The notes under the pieces were generated by a model, which ran no database searches, was not told the DNA's origin, and saw only the letters and a list, made by a program, of their open reading frames with translations. The translations under genes were made by a program, and so were the position numbers. 64,000 nucleotides of DNA, taken from assembly GCA_002995625.1 (NCBI GenBank), contig PVBP01000003.1, positions 1 to 64,000 of the forward strand, read 5' to 3'. Origin of the DNA: Lysobacteraceae bacterium (GTDB taxonomy: Bacteria; Pseudomonadota; Gammaproteobacteria; Xanthomonadales; Ahniellaceae). Positions within the stretch are counted from its first letter, which is position 1. Every line of letters starts with the position of its first letter. Shown in pieces: positions 33,301 through 40,460 of the stretch.

Positions 33301-35702
33301 GGGCCGGCGACTGCGACGTGGCGACGCCGCCGGCCGCTTGCGGAACCGGCCTCACCTTCACCAACACCCGAACGTTTACCCCGGCAGCGGCGGGCACGAC
33401 CGCGCTCCAGCTCAAGGATCCGCTGTGGTTCGCCGCCAAGTACGGCGGCTTCAAGGACAGCAACAACAATGGCGACCCGGACATCATCACCGAGTGGGAC
33501 GCTGACCTGGACGGCGTGCCGGACAACTATTTCCTTGTCACCAATGCGCTGAACCTGCGCGAGCAGCTCGGCCGCGCGTTCCTCGCGATCGAGCGGCTGG
33601 CCCAGCCGTCGGGTGGCATCAATGTCTCCGGCGTGCGCGTCGACGCGGGGTCCCTCAGCTACATCCCGCGCTACACGCTCGGCGAGTGGTCGGGCGACCT
33701 GCAGGCGTTCCGGATCCGGCCGGACGGAAGCCTCGGGCTCAACGTGTGGCGTGCGTCCGATCGACTGCCGGCGCCTGCCGCGCGCAACCTGATCGCGGCC
33801 GTGCGCAGCGGGCCGGCTGCCGGCGTCCCGCTGCCGCCGCTCGTCCCGACCGCGACCAACCTGCAGGCCGCCGAGTTCACCGTTGCTGGCCTCGGCGCGG
33901 GGGCGGCCGGGCTGATCGGCGTCACGCCGGCCCAGCTGACCGGCGAGTTCGCGCCGCGCACGGTCGGCGACCTCATCGCATACCTGCGCGGTGATGCCAG
34001 CTTCGAGGCCGACACCACCGGCACGCCGGGCCGGCCGTTCCGGCCGCGGCCGACGACGAAGATCGGGGACATCATCTCCTCGGAGCCCGAGCTGTTCGAT
34101 CCGCGCTCCGATTTCGGGTACGGGATCGCCAATCCGGCGATCAACGGATCCGGCAACGCGTACCGGGACTTCCTCGCGGTCAAGCGCAATGCGACGCCGA
34201 CGATCTTCGTCGGCGCGAACGCCGGCATCCTGCACGGATTCGATGCGCGCGACGGCGCGACCGGCGGTCGCGAGCTGCTGGGCTTCATTCCGCAGTCGGC
34301 CTTGCGGAACATGGGCCGGCTGGCGAGCCAGAATTACGTCCATCAGTACTACGTCGACGGCTCGATGCGGATCGGCGACGCGTATCTCAATGGTGCCTGG
34401 AAGAGCGTGCTGGTCGGCTCCGTCGGTGCCGGCGGGCGCTCGGTGTTCGCGCTCGACGTGACCAATCCGGGCACCTTCGGCACTGCCAACGTGCTGTGGG
34501 AGATCAACGAGTTGTTCGACCCCGACATGGGCACCGCGATCGGACGACCGTCGATCGCGCTGCTGCCGGGCAATCGCTGGGTCGCGATCTTCGGCAACGG
34601 CGTCAACAGCGCCAGCAATCGCGCGATGCTGTTCGTGGTCGACCTCGCGACCGGCGCGATCCTGCGCAAAATCGACACCGGATTCGGGTCGGCGAGCCAG
34701 GCCAACGGCATGACCAGCGTCGTCGTCACCGACGTGGACCGCGATGGCGTCGCGGACACCGTCTATGGAGCCGACTTCCAGGGCAACGTCTGGAAGTTCA
34801 ACCTGAATTCGAACCTTCCGACCGCGTGGAACTCGGCCTACCTGACCGGCGCAACGCCGCGCCCGCTGTTCGTGGCGCGTGATCCGAACGGCGTTCGCCA
34901 GCCGATCACCGGCAGCCTAAACGTGTCCTCGGGGCCGCTGCCGGGCACGCAGCTGGTGTTCTTCGGCACCGGCAGCTACTTCCTCGTCAACGACAACGTG
35001 GTGCCTTCGAATCCTCAGATCCAGACGGTCTACACGATCTACGACAACGGGACTCCGGTCGCCGATCCGCCCTCCGGCCGCACGTCGGCACTGGTCCAGC
35101 AGCGGATCGTGTCGCAGCAGGGCACCGGCGCGAGCCAGAGCCGCACGACCACGGCCAATCCGGTCGATTACACGACCCGGCGTGGCTGGTTCCTCGATCT
35201 GGCGCTGCAACCGACCGCCGGCGGATCCTACACCGCCCTTGGCGAGCGGTTCCTGGGGCGTCCGCTCGTCTCGGCCGGGCGGGTGTTCTTCCCGACCTTC
35301 CGCCCGACCGGTGGCGTGTGCCGACCGGCCGGCGAGAACTGGCTGCTCGGGCTCAACGCGCTGTCCGGTGCCAATGAGCTCAGCTCGGTCGAGATCGGCA
35401 CCACGGGCGGGTCGAATCCGTGCACCGGTGGCAACTGCGGCGGCGTGTTCCTCATCCAGGGTCCCCCGGTGAAGTCGCTCGCGGTCGTGATCCCGCAGCC
35501 GGGCTGCATCCCCGGCGTCGACATCGGTTGCCCCCCGGTCGAACCGGTCTGCAACCCGGGCGATCCGGTGTGCACGCAGGATCCGCTGACTCCGGTGCAG
35601 CCGAGCCGGTGCTCGCTGGTCGTGGTGCCGCCATCCGAACTCGTGACTGGTATCGTGCTGCCGCGTCCGTGTGGGCGCGTCTCGTGGCGGCAGATCCAGT
35701 AG
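30399..35702 (+). CDS. pilY1: PilY1/PilC-type pilus tip adhesin, unusually long
   Basis: 1767 residues, against about 1160 for P. aeruginosa PilY1. GGAGG lies 8 bp before the ATG, and a signal peptide is cut near ARAQT. Residues about 45-75 (NMLVMGKEHKNYYEAYNDAS, DLNGDGQLDIGY) open the protein with an EF-hand-like loop. About 320-430 is an extra beta-rich module with Gly-rich strands and paired cysteines (AGCYGDYSFGGCAGG). About 1230-1600 is the PilC beta-propeller with a Ca-binding loop DVDRDGVAD near 1447. The tail is Cys/Pro-rich (GCIPGVDIGCPPVEPVCNPG). PilY1 controls pilus extension and retraction and contacts surfaces. Confidence 0.93.
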   Translation: MSLRNVAPFVALAAAVFTAGLPPVARAQTAPLPVSQLPLFVASPVPPLNMLVMGKEHKNYYEAYNDASDLNGDGQLDIGYKPDVIDYFGYFNSRVCYNWSATNNRFEPASVAGGSNGKQCSGQWSGDFLNYLTTSRMDALRKVLYGGFRAQDTATDTTLQGAFFPQDAHSWGKEYRGRDIEGYDIARYAPLGEPLFNGIHLFAVTTTTGNHRTFDEGYEAPLFRVMQNSPFRIWNWLSIEGPVAGNRCFNTINQRVDCLAGGLLPPHPGHPADRVAFDAMEATYATPPNQYGANFGRNAMACPTDWSAVPPAANCNPRTTDPDDNYLSIHTGTFQLNATHGGGNYQFRINGRHAIDLEIRANGPTGALVAQAGCYGDYSFGGCAGGEVTPVVALTAGTIYWFKLRHETTTGDDAYRLEVRKTSGPTSGNGAQFDWRTLETNTRNPSNNFVSRGSNAITSQYFNLRPTQTLATRQDYRVRVQVCPGGAAAAALRDDTCKQYPNGTWKPTGLLHDFGEPGRMYFGLITGSQRNNLEGGVLRRNISDFASEIVPETGQFRTNFNGIARTLDRFRMIGGGYGGQAANFDNLNSDVNWAWGAGTGNCPSIGGRPINNGECRMWGNPIGEMMYEALRYFAGAATPTTRFATGGATQGVNEEATMGLTTETWRDPYAPIASNGLGYPECAVPVQTVISDINPSYDSDLPGSPFTGAVTTVNNTPATISAFNMATVGQEIWNLEFGAGARDVFIGDSNNTVDNAPTVKSVSSLGNIRGLSPEEPTKQGSYSAAAVARFGFRTDIHPAADQQNLRTFSVALSSPLPRIEIPIRNTGRQVTLIPFGLTVSGTFGGDPRKPVNTIVDFYVQEIVNFPGQPFNATINGGRPYAVFRINYEDVEQGNDHDMDAIVRYEVQLNADDTVTVRLDSEYAAGSANQNLGYVISGTTRDGVYLEVRDRDSAQATSVYRLNTPAGLWAGDCDVATPPAACGTGLTFTNTRTFTPAAAGTTALQLKDPLWFAAKYGGFKDSNNNGDPDIITEWDADLDGVPDNYFLVTNALNLREQLGRAFLAIERLAQPSGGINVSGVRVDAGSLSYIPRYTLGEWSGDLQAFRIRPDGSLGLNVWRASDRLPAPAARNLIAAVRSGPAAGVPLPPLVPTATNLQAAEFTVAGLGAGAAGLIGVTPAQLTGEFAPRTVGDLIAYLRGDASFEADTTGTPGRPFRPRPTTKIGDIISSEPELFDPRSDFGYGIANPAINGSGNAYRDFLAVKRNATPTIFVGANAGILHGFDARDGATGGRELLGFIPQSALRNMGRLASQNYVHQYYVDGSMRIGDAYLNGAWKSVLVGSVGAGGRSVFALDVTNPGTFGTANVLWEINELFDPDMGTAIGRPSIALLPGNRWVAIFGNGVNSASNRAMLFVVDLATGAILRKIDTGFGSASQANGMTSVVVTDVDRDGVADTVYGADFQGNVWKFNLNSNLPTAWNSAYLTGATPRPLFVARDPNGVRQPITGSLNVSSGPLPGTQLVFFGTGSYFLVNDNVVPSNPQIQTVYTIYDNGTPVADPPSGRTSALVQQRIVSQQGTGASQSRTTTANPVDYTTRRGWFLDLALQPTAGGSYTALGERFLGRPLVSAGRVFFPTFRPTGGVCRPAGENWLLGLNALSGANELSSVEIGTTGGSNPCTGGNCGGVFLIQGPPVKSLAVVIPQPGCIPGVDIGCPPVEPVCNPGDPVCTQDPLTPVQPSRCSLVVVPPSELVTGIVLPRPCGRVSWRQIQ

Positions 35703-35756
35703 CGGTCCGCACGGGGAAGGCCCAACATGCTGATCGAATCGCAAGCGAGGAGTCCC

Positions 35757-36173
35757 ATGAAGCGCAGGCAGGCACGCGGCTTCACACTCATCGAACTGCT
35801 GATCGTCATCGCGATCGTCGGCATCCTGGCCGCGATCGCGATTCCGTCGTACAACGACAGCATCCGCAAGAACCGGCGCGCGCAGGCCAAGGCGGACATG
35901 GTCGAGACGATCCAGGCCCTCGAACGCTGCTTCACCAACCGGAGCACGTACGTCGGCTGTTTCCCGGGCGATGTGCTGCCAGCCGCGCTCGCCCGCTCGC
36001 CGCGCACTGGCAACGCGATCCACTACGACCTCGACCTGCCGGTGCTGACCGCGGCCGACTACGCGATCCGCGCGGTCCCGAGGGGTGACCAGGCCGCGGA
36101 CGTCTGTGCCACGCTGACGATCCGCCAGAACGGCGTCCGCACGACGTCCAGCGGCAGGACGGACTGCTGGTGA
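35757..36173 (+). CDS. pilE: Type IV pilin-like protein PilE
   Basis: 138 residues. Leader MKRRQARG then [20 protein letters not shown], the classic prepilin cleavage site with Phe+1 and Glu+5. Four C-terminal-domain cysteines, the last in TDCW. The ATG at 35757 is preceded by GCGAGGAG; an in-frame ATG at 35727 lacks such a site. It closes the minor-pilin operon, 54 bp after pilY1, so it is more likely a minor pilin than the main subunit. Confidence 0.9.
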   Translation: MKRRQARGFTLIELLIVIAIVGILAAIAIPSYNDSIRKNRRAQAKADMVETIQALERCFTNRSTYVGCFPGDVLPAALARSPRTGNAIHYDLDLPVLTAADYAIRAVPRGDQAADVCATLTIRQNGVRTTSSGRTDCW

Positions 36174-36193
36174 CGGCGCCGGCCGGAGGTGTC

Positions 36194-36225
36194 TTGACGC
36201 CTTCGATGGGGGCCGGCACCATATG
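36194..36225 (+). promoter_or_regulatory. Putative tRNA-Asn promoter
   Basis: TTGACG (36194-36199) is a good -35. The -10 is less clear; ACCATATG around 36218-36225 gives a spacing of 17-20 bp. The tRNA begins at 36241. Confidence 0.45.
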
Positions 36226-36240
36226 CGGCTTCGTGAGCGT

Positions 36241-36316
36241 TCCCCGGTAGCTCAGTCGGTAGAGCAGGTGACTGTTAATCACCGGGTCGGCGGTTCGAGT
36301 CCGTCCCGGGGAGCCA
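36241..36316 (+). tRNA. tRNA-Asn (anticodon GTT)
   Basis: 76 nt including an encoded CCA. Acceptor TCCCCGG pairs with CCGGGGA; anticodon GTT at 36274-36276; T-arm GGTTCGAGTCC. The part from 36267 onward is repeated at 42587, so this intact gene is the target site of the neighbouring integrated element. Confidence 0.97.
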
Positions 36317-36321
36317 ACGAA
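36267..36321 (+). repeat. Attachment site copy inside tRNA-Asn (left)
   Basis: 55-bp direct repeat, identical to 42587-42641. It starts GGTGACTGTTAATCACC in the anticodon arm, runs through the tRNA 3' end and five bases beyond. This is the crossover identity expected for a tyrosine integrase using a tRNA gene; the intact tRNA is kept on this side. Confidence 0.95.
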
Positions 36322-36373
36322 AACAAGGACTTACGCTGATAGCGACAAGTCCTCGCAGGGCGACGAACGGCCC

Positions 36374-36399
36374 GGGTCCCTACAGGGTCCCTACAGCGC
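36374..36399 (+). repeat. Left-end GGGTCCCTACA repeats (putative integrase arm sites)
   Basis: Two tandem 11-bp copies of GGGTCCCTACA followed by GCGC, starting about 50 bp inside the left att. The same 26-bp block occurs at 42454-42479 in the same orientation. Confidence 0.75.
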
Positions 36400-36423
36400 G
36401 CGAACTCACCCCAGAAACGACGA

Positions 36424-36443
36424 AGCCCGGCATCGGCCGGGCT
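36424..36443 (-). terminator. Hairpin downstream of the TerS-like gene
   Basis: 8-bp stem AGCCCGGC / GCCGGGCT with a 4-nt loop, about 40 bp beyond the stop of the gene ending at 36484. Read on the minus strand it is followed by TTCGTCGTTTCT, a weak T-tract, so termination is plausible but not certain. Confidence 0.5.
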
Positions 36444-36483
36444 CCCTCGCGCGTCGCGGTTCGACTGCTACGTCAGGCCGTGC

Positions 36484-36900
36484 TCAGTTCTCGCTGTCCG
36501 CAGGAACGATCCATGGCGCATCGGCGCTCGCGCCGCGCTCGAGCGCGCGCGATGCCGTGCTCGGCGCGACCGACTGTTGCGTGAGCCGCATCGTGCGGGC
36601 GAGAGATAGCGCGCGCTTGCTCTCGCGGTCGCGCGCCTGCAAGAGCCCCTGCAACTCGGCGACCGGGCACGTTTGAACGTCCAGCGCGTCGAGCATCGCT
36701 TGCAGCCGTTCGGCCATGTCGAGCGCGCGCACGTACTCGTGCAACAGCGGTTCGTTCGCGGCAGACCACCAGCCGAAGGGATGCGCCCCGACGATCGCGC
36801 GCAAGCGCGCCTGCAAGCACTCCGGCCAGTCCGGCGGCGGCTCGGGCAGGTAGTCGCCCGTCATGGCCTCGGCGCTCGGGATGTAGCGGTCACTCGGCAT
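36484..36900 (-). CDS. Terminase small subunit-like protein of the satellite element
   Basis: 138 residues, all-helical. The pattern ARLRAIVGAHPFGWWSAANE, HEYVRALDMAERLQAMLDAL, LQARDRESKRALSLARTMRL and TQQS matches TerS-type small proteins found next to integrases in small proteobacterial elements. The ending RMTQQ/RLTQQS plus a basic, disordered tail is typical. In satellites TerS redirects helper-phage packaging to the satellite genome. No large subunit is present, which fits that role. It is the last gene of the element before the left att. The assignment is by pattern only. Confidence 0.6.
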   Translation of the reverse strand: MPSDRYIPSAEAMTGDYLPEPPPDWPECLQARLRAIVGAHPFGWWSAANEPLLHEYVRALDMAERLQAMLDALDVQTCPVAELQGLLQARDRESKRALSLARTMRLTQQSVAPSTASRALERGASADAPWIVPADSEN

Positions 36901-37020
36901 CGGTAGGTCCTCAGGAAGGCCCGACTTTGGCGCACGAAAGGCGCGGGTCGGGGTAACGATCGAATCGCGCGCGACTTTCGACCACCCCCTCCCCCGGGCG
37001 ACCGCTTCGCTCGCGGGTCA

Positions 37021-37257
37021 TCAGTGCAGGGGCACGGTCGCATCGGAAAACACGAAGCCGTCCGACGTGACGCGCCACAGGCGCCCGCGCACGTTCGCCG
37101 CGATGCTCGGGACGCAGGTGCAGGGGTCGCGGCCATGGAGTAGGTCGCAGTCGCTCGCGTGTCGGATCTCGACGTTCACCATCTCGCCGGCCCGCACGCG
37201 CAGGGCTAGCCCGAGCGCGACGATGCGCTCGCGGTAGGTCAGGGTCGGGGGAGTCAT
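37021..37257 (-). CDS. Small Cys-rich protein of the satellite element, function unknown
   Basis: 78 residues: MTPPTLTYRERIVALGLALR, then ASDCDLLHGRDPCTCVPSIA with three cysteines and two nearby histidines that could bind one metal, and a short beta-like end (RLWRVTSDGFVFSDATV). I do not recognise the family. It lies between the iteron-like array and the TerS-like gene. The frame continues upstream without a stop, but only across the repeat array; the ATG at 37257 is the first sensible start. Confidence 0.55.
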   Translation of the reverse strand: MTPPTLTYRERIVALGLALRVRAGEMVNVEIRHASDCDLLHGRDPCTCVPSIAANVRGRLWRVTSDGFVFSDATVPLH

Positions 37258-37290
37258 CGCGCGACCTCCGTCCGTCCGAGTCCGACCGGC

Positions 37291-37413
37291 CGTCCGAACG
37301 TCCGAACCCCTAAAGGGGGTTCGGACGGTTTCGGACGCTCCGGTCTTGGAAGTTCGGACGCTTTCGGACGCTTTCGGACGGTTCGGACGCAAGTTCGGAC
37401 GCAAGTTCGCACG
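37291..37413. repeat. TTCGGACG iteron-like array with hairpin
   Basis: TTCGGACG occurs at 37320, 37330, 37353, 37363, 37373, 37382 and 37394, with a one-mismatch copy at 37406, mostly 9-12 bp apart (about one helical turn). Two inverted copies (CGTCCGAA) are at 37291 and 37299. The inner pair forms a 12-bp perfect stem (37299-37310 with 37316-37327, 5-nt loop). The array fills the 157-bp gap directly behind the helicase gene. Iteron arrays of this kind are typical of replication origins bound by the adjacent Rep protein. Confidence 0.7.
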
Positions 37414-37414
37414 G

Positions 37415-38689
37415 TCACGGGCGGCCCTCCGGCAGTTCGACGAAGGGGCCATCGATGCGGATCCGTCCTGCACGTTCCAGCCCGGCGCGGACTTCGTGAA
37501 AGCGGTTCCGGTCGAGCCCTTCGGCTTGCAGGGCTTTCCGCCATGCGTCGATTGACACTCGCGCGTCGGCAGGGTCCCGGCCCGAAGCCTCGACGTTCGC
37601 GCGGTGCCGGGCGATCGTCTCGTGCAGAACACGCAGCGCCAGCTGCTGATTCCTTCCGGCCCCCTCGGCCTTCGAGCGGGCGGTCGGCTCGGGCAGGTCG
37701 CACGGCTCGAGGACCGCGGAAGTGACCGGCCGGCCGTCCTCATCCAGTGGCCCGAGCTCGACGGTCGCAAGCCGGAAGCCGCGCGGTGCCGGCCACTCGC
37801 CATCCTTGATCTTCGTCGCGGCGAAACGGATCGAGCCGTCATCATCACGCGACGCTTGCCATTCGTAGTCGGTCGCGCCGCGCAAGCTCGAATGGCCCCG
37901 AGCGCGACCCTTTTCCGCGTGCCCGGAATGCGCGACCGCCAGCAACGCGCAATGCAGGCGTGCGCGGATCGCATCGCAGGCCGCGACGAAGCGCCCCATG
38001 TCGGCGGCCCCGTTCTCATCGCCTCCGGCCATCGCACGCGCGACGGTATCGACCACAACGAAGGCGATCGGCCCATGCTGCCGCTCGACCGTGGCGAGCG
38101 CATCCGCCAGCGCGTCCACGTCGTGCGAGTCGATCCATGAAACCGGCGCGGTCACGACGGCCAGCGGCAGGCGAGCAAGCTCGACGCGATGACGAATCGC
38201 GAGCGCTTTCAGGCGTCGGCCAAGTCCTCGCGCGCCCTCGCCGGCGCAGTAGACCGCGACGCCTTGCCGGGTTCGGTGACCGTGCCAAGGCAGGCCAGCC
38301 GCGATGCAGAACGCCCACGACAGGGCGATGAAGGACTTGCAGGCGCCCGGGTCGCCGAACAGCACGGCCATGCTCTCGGCTTCCACGTAGTCGCGGATCA
38401 GCCAATCGACGGCCCCGACGGACTCGGCGACCTCGCAGGCCATGCGAACGGGAATCGCGCGACCCGCACGACCTACCGGTTGCTCCCAGGCGAGAGCCTC
38501 GGGCTCCGGCCCGTCGCACCAGTCGGGCGGCGGCTCCAGTTCGTCCACGCGCAAAGGCTCCGGCAGCGCCGGCACGGGTTCGGCCGCCAGTCGCTCGACC
38601 AGCGCCACCGCGCGGTCATAGCGCGCGTCCGCCTCGCGCACGTAACGTGCGGCCCCAACACTGGCTAGCGAGTCGCGAGGATCGCTCAT
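37415..38689 (-). CDS. RepA-like replicative helicase (AAA ATPase)
   Basis: 424 residues. Residues about 95-290 form a RecA-fold ATPase: Walker A AVLFGDPGACKSFIAL, then VAVYCAGEGARGLGRRLKAL, Walker B PIAFVVVDTVARAM, and LLAVAHSGHAEKGRARGHSS (sensor region) followed by LRGATDYEW. This is the hexameric RepA/AAA_25 helicase type of plasmids and satellites. The C-terminal 90 residues look like a winged helix (ARVSIDAWRKALQAEGLDRN). Its start overlaps the stop of the zinc-finger gene (ATGA). It presumably acts with that protein and the array at 37291 to replicate the excised element. Confidence 0.85.
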   Translation of the reverse strand: MSDPRDSLASVGAARYVREADARYDRAVALVERLAAEPVPALPEPLRVDELEPPPDWCDGPEPEALAWEQPVGRAGRAIPVRMACEVAESVGAVDWLIRDYVEAESMAVLFGDPGACKSFIALSWAFCIAAGLPWHGHRTRQGVAVYCAGEGARGLGRRLKALAIRHRVELARLPLAVVTAPVSWIDSHDVDALADALATVERQHGPIAFVVVDTVARAMAGGDENGAADMGRFVAACDAIRARLHCALLAVAHSGHAEKGRARGHSSLRGATDYEWQASRDDDGSIRFAATKIKDGEWPAPRGFRLATVELGPLDEDGRPVTSAVLEPCDLPEPTARSKAEGAGRNQQLALRVLHETIARHRANVEASGRDPADARVSIDAWRKALQAEGLDRNRFHEVRAGLERAGRIRIDGPFVELPEGRP

Positions 38690-39141
38690 GGCCGCACCTC
38701 GCGGGCCAGCGCGGCACAGGCGCCCGCGATCCGCTTGCGCGCGGTCCGCAATCGCTCGGCATCTTCGGCGCTCAAGGTTTCGCCGCGCGCCTGCATGCGT
38801 AAGGCGTCGTCGAGAACATGACCTTCGACGGCCAACAGCTCGGCGGCAGCCCGAAGGCCAGCCAACGCCAGTCGCTCGCGGTTCTCGCGCCGGTCCGCGG
38901 CCGATTGCTCGATTCGCTCGCGCGGCGGGTACAGGTCCGACAGTTCCAGGCCGACCGCCGCGACGATGTCGGCCGCAGCGCATCCGGCGTGGCAGTGCAG
39001 CAGCACGCCCCCGGTGTCCGCCTCGGCGATCGCCAGCGTGCCGCGCGACTTGTGCCCGATCGGGCAGTTCGCGCGCCAACCGGGCCCCGAGCGCCGCACG
39101 CCCTCGAGCACCGCGAGGATGCGATCGACGGGCGCGCTCAT
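38686..39141 (-). CDS. Primase-type zinc-finger protein (CHC2-like)
   Basis: 151 residues. The N-terminal half has CPIGHKSRGTLAIAEADTGG and LLHCHAGC, with cysteines and histidines spaced as in the zinc ribbon of DnaG/phage primases. The C-terminal half is a charged helix. The TOPRIM catalytic domain of a full primase is absent. It sits between the xis-like gene (TGATG overlap) and the helicase gene (ATGA overlap), so it is likely a template-recognition subunit of the replication module. In many PICIs primase and helicase are fused; here they are separate. Confidence 0.75.
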   Translation of the reverse strand: MSAPVDRILAVLEGVRRSGPGWRANCPIGHKSRGTLAIAEADTGGVLLHCHAGCAAADIVAAVGLELSDLYPPRERIEQSAADRRENRERLALAGLRAAAELLAVEGHVLDDALRMQARGETLSAEDAERLRTARKRIAGACAALAREVRP

Positions 39142-39353
39142 CACGCGCCCCGCGGCGGCTCGGTGCTGGCGACCGGCGTGCCATCGATCAGGCAGCGCGG
39201 GACCGCGACGCGCGTCGTGCGGCGCCCGAGCCGCACCTCGGCGAGCCGGCCCTCGCGGATCCAGCGCCAAACGCTCGCGCGCGACACGCCAAGCGCCCGC
39301 GCGGCGGCGGCGGGCCCCATGTAGACGACCGAAAGTTCCTGATTCGCGTTCAT
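39141..39353 (-). CDS. AlpA/excisionase-like HTH protein
   Basis: 70 residues. A MerR/AlpA-type helix-turn-helix, MGPAAAARALGVSRASVWRW followed by IREGRLAEVRLG, fits excisionases and AlpA activators. The ATG at 39353 has GGAGG 8 bp upstream, which decides it over the ATG at 39380. First gene of the xis-primase-helicase operon; the next gene overlaps by TGATG. In PICIs AlpA controls int and excision. Confidence 0.8.
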   Translation of the reverse strand: MNANQELSVVYMGPAAAARALGVSRASVWRWIREGRLAEVRLGRRTTRVAVPRCLIDGTPVASTEPPRGA

Positions 39354-39424
39354 CGTTTCGCCTCCTTCGCGGCGCTGCATGCGCCTGGGCGAAACGTACG
39401 CGCCGGTCCCTCGACCGGGAATCG

Positions 39425-39442
39425 CTTACAGCCAGCTGTAAG
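39425..39442. promoter_or_regulatory. 18-bp palindrome before the xis-primase-helicase operon
   Basis: CTTACAGCCAGCTGTAAG has 8-bp arms around a CA centre and lies 72 bp upstream of the xis-like start. It does not match the LexA box (CTGT-N8-ACAG). It is a candidate operator for the element's master regulator or for the XRE protein encoded at 40461. Confidence 0.55.
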
Positions 39443-39446
39443 GGGG

Positions 39447-40295
39447 TCAGCCCCTCCGGCGTGCGCGCTCTCGGGCGGCTCTACGCGCCGACTCGATGGA
39501 CACGTTCAACGTGCGCGACTCACCCGGTTGCGGCGGTTCCAGCGCGCAAAGTTCATCCATCAACGGCGCGAGCCGCTCCAGTTCTTCGGCCTTCGCCTGT
39601 CGCCACTTCGCGAGAAAAATCTTCTCGGCTTCCTTCCACCATAGGCGCCGTGCGTTATCGCTTGGATTTTTGGCCGTCCTGCCGTCCGTAACCAGCGAAG
39701 GCAGTCTGGGCTTAATCCCTTGCGTGAACTGCGTTTTCCACGGGGGCGTCCACGCGGGAACATCCGCCCGCCTACCGGCCTCTATCGCCTCGAGCACCTC
39801 CGCCTCGATCACCTTCGGATCGGCCAGTTTCGGATCGGCCTTCATCGCCTCGAACCTCTCCGCCTCGAGCTTCTCCGCCTCGGCCATCATCGCTTCGACC
39901 ATCGCGTCGATAACCGGTGTCCTCAACGCGAGAGGCGTCGAACCCTTGCGGCCCTTCTTCGCCGCGGCGGCCTTGGCCTTGGCCAGAAGCTTGCGAAGCG
40001 TCCGGTTTTCGTTCCGATACACGTTCAACCAGTGCTTCGCTTCGGTGTACTGCACGATCGCGTTGTACAGCGCGAGCGCCAGCGTCTCGGGGTCAGGCGC
40101 GAGCGATCGCACGTAGGACAGGATGCGCTCGGCTTGTTCCTTGCTCACGCCGCGCACTAGCGGGTCCGGCTCCTCCCGCTTGTTACAGCGGCGGATTCCC
40201 TGCAGCGTCTCGGCGTGCAGCGCGGACAGTTTGTCCGCACCCTCACGCTGGCATTCGTTGACAACTTTCTCGTTCGCGTTTCGCTTGCGTGTCAT
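39447..40295 (-). CDS. Unknown charged protein of the satellite element
   Basis: 282 residues from the ATG at 40295 (GGGAAG upstream); the frame is open to an ATG at 40442, but that segment is Pro/Arg-rich and lacks a ribosome site. It is helix-rich and charged: ALYNAIVQYTEAKHWLNVYR, a basic run KLLAKAKAAAAKKGRKGS, likely coiled coil around EAMMAEAEKLEAERFEAMKA, a Trp-containing block WWKEAEKIFLAKWRQAKAEE, and an Arg-rich tail. No known motif. Local base composition is less G+C-rich than in neighbouring genes. Given its place between regulation and replication genes, a DNA-binding or helper-interference role is possible. Confidence 0.6.
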   Translation of the reverse strand: MTRKRNANEKVVNECQREGADKLSALHAETLQGIRRCNKREEPDPLVRGVSKEQAERILSYVRSLAPDPETLALALYNAIVQYTEAKHWLNVYRNENRTLRKLLAKAKAAAAKKGRKGSTPLALRTPVIDAMVEAMMAEAEKLEAERFEAMKADPKLADPKVIEAEVLEAIEAGRRADVPAWTPPWKTQFTQGIKPRLPSLVTDGRTAKNPSDNARRLWWKEAEKIFLAKWRQAKAEELERLAPLMDELCALEPPQPGESRTLNVSIESARRAARERARRRG

Positions 40296-40460
40296 TTCGC
40301 TTCCCGGATCAGGATTCTGGCGACGAATGCCCGTAGAACCGCGCGGGACGGCGCGGGCGCCGTGATCGCCTTCGGGCGCAGGGGTGCTAGCGCCCCGACG
40401 CTTGCGCGGCTTGTGGGGCGTTCTGGGCGGCTTCGCGGGCATGACGGAGAAGGGGCGCCG

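Noticed and set aside
31677-34343. Nearly 900-codon minus-strand frame opposite pilY1
   Set aside because: Biased composition and no ribosome site; antisense shadow of the adhesin gene.
37254-37703. Minus-strand frame through the TTCGGACG array
   Set aside because: Its product is repeat-derived and overlaps the helicase gene in another frame; the array is better read as non-coding.
39425-39442. LexA box upstream of the satellite operon
   Set aside because: The palindrome has ACAG-CTGT order with a short centre, the reverse of the CTGT-N8-ACAG LexA site.
40296-40442. Extra N-terminal segment of the unknown satellite protein
   Set aside because: Pro/Arg-rich, without a ribosome site; the ATG at 40295 has GGGAAG upstream.
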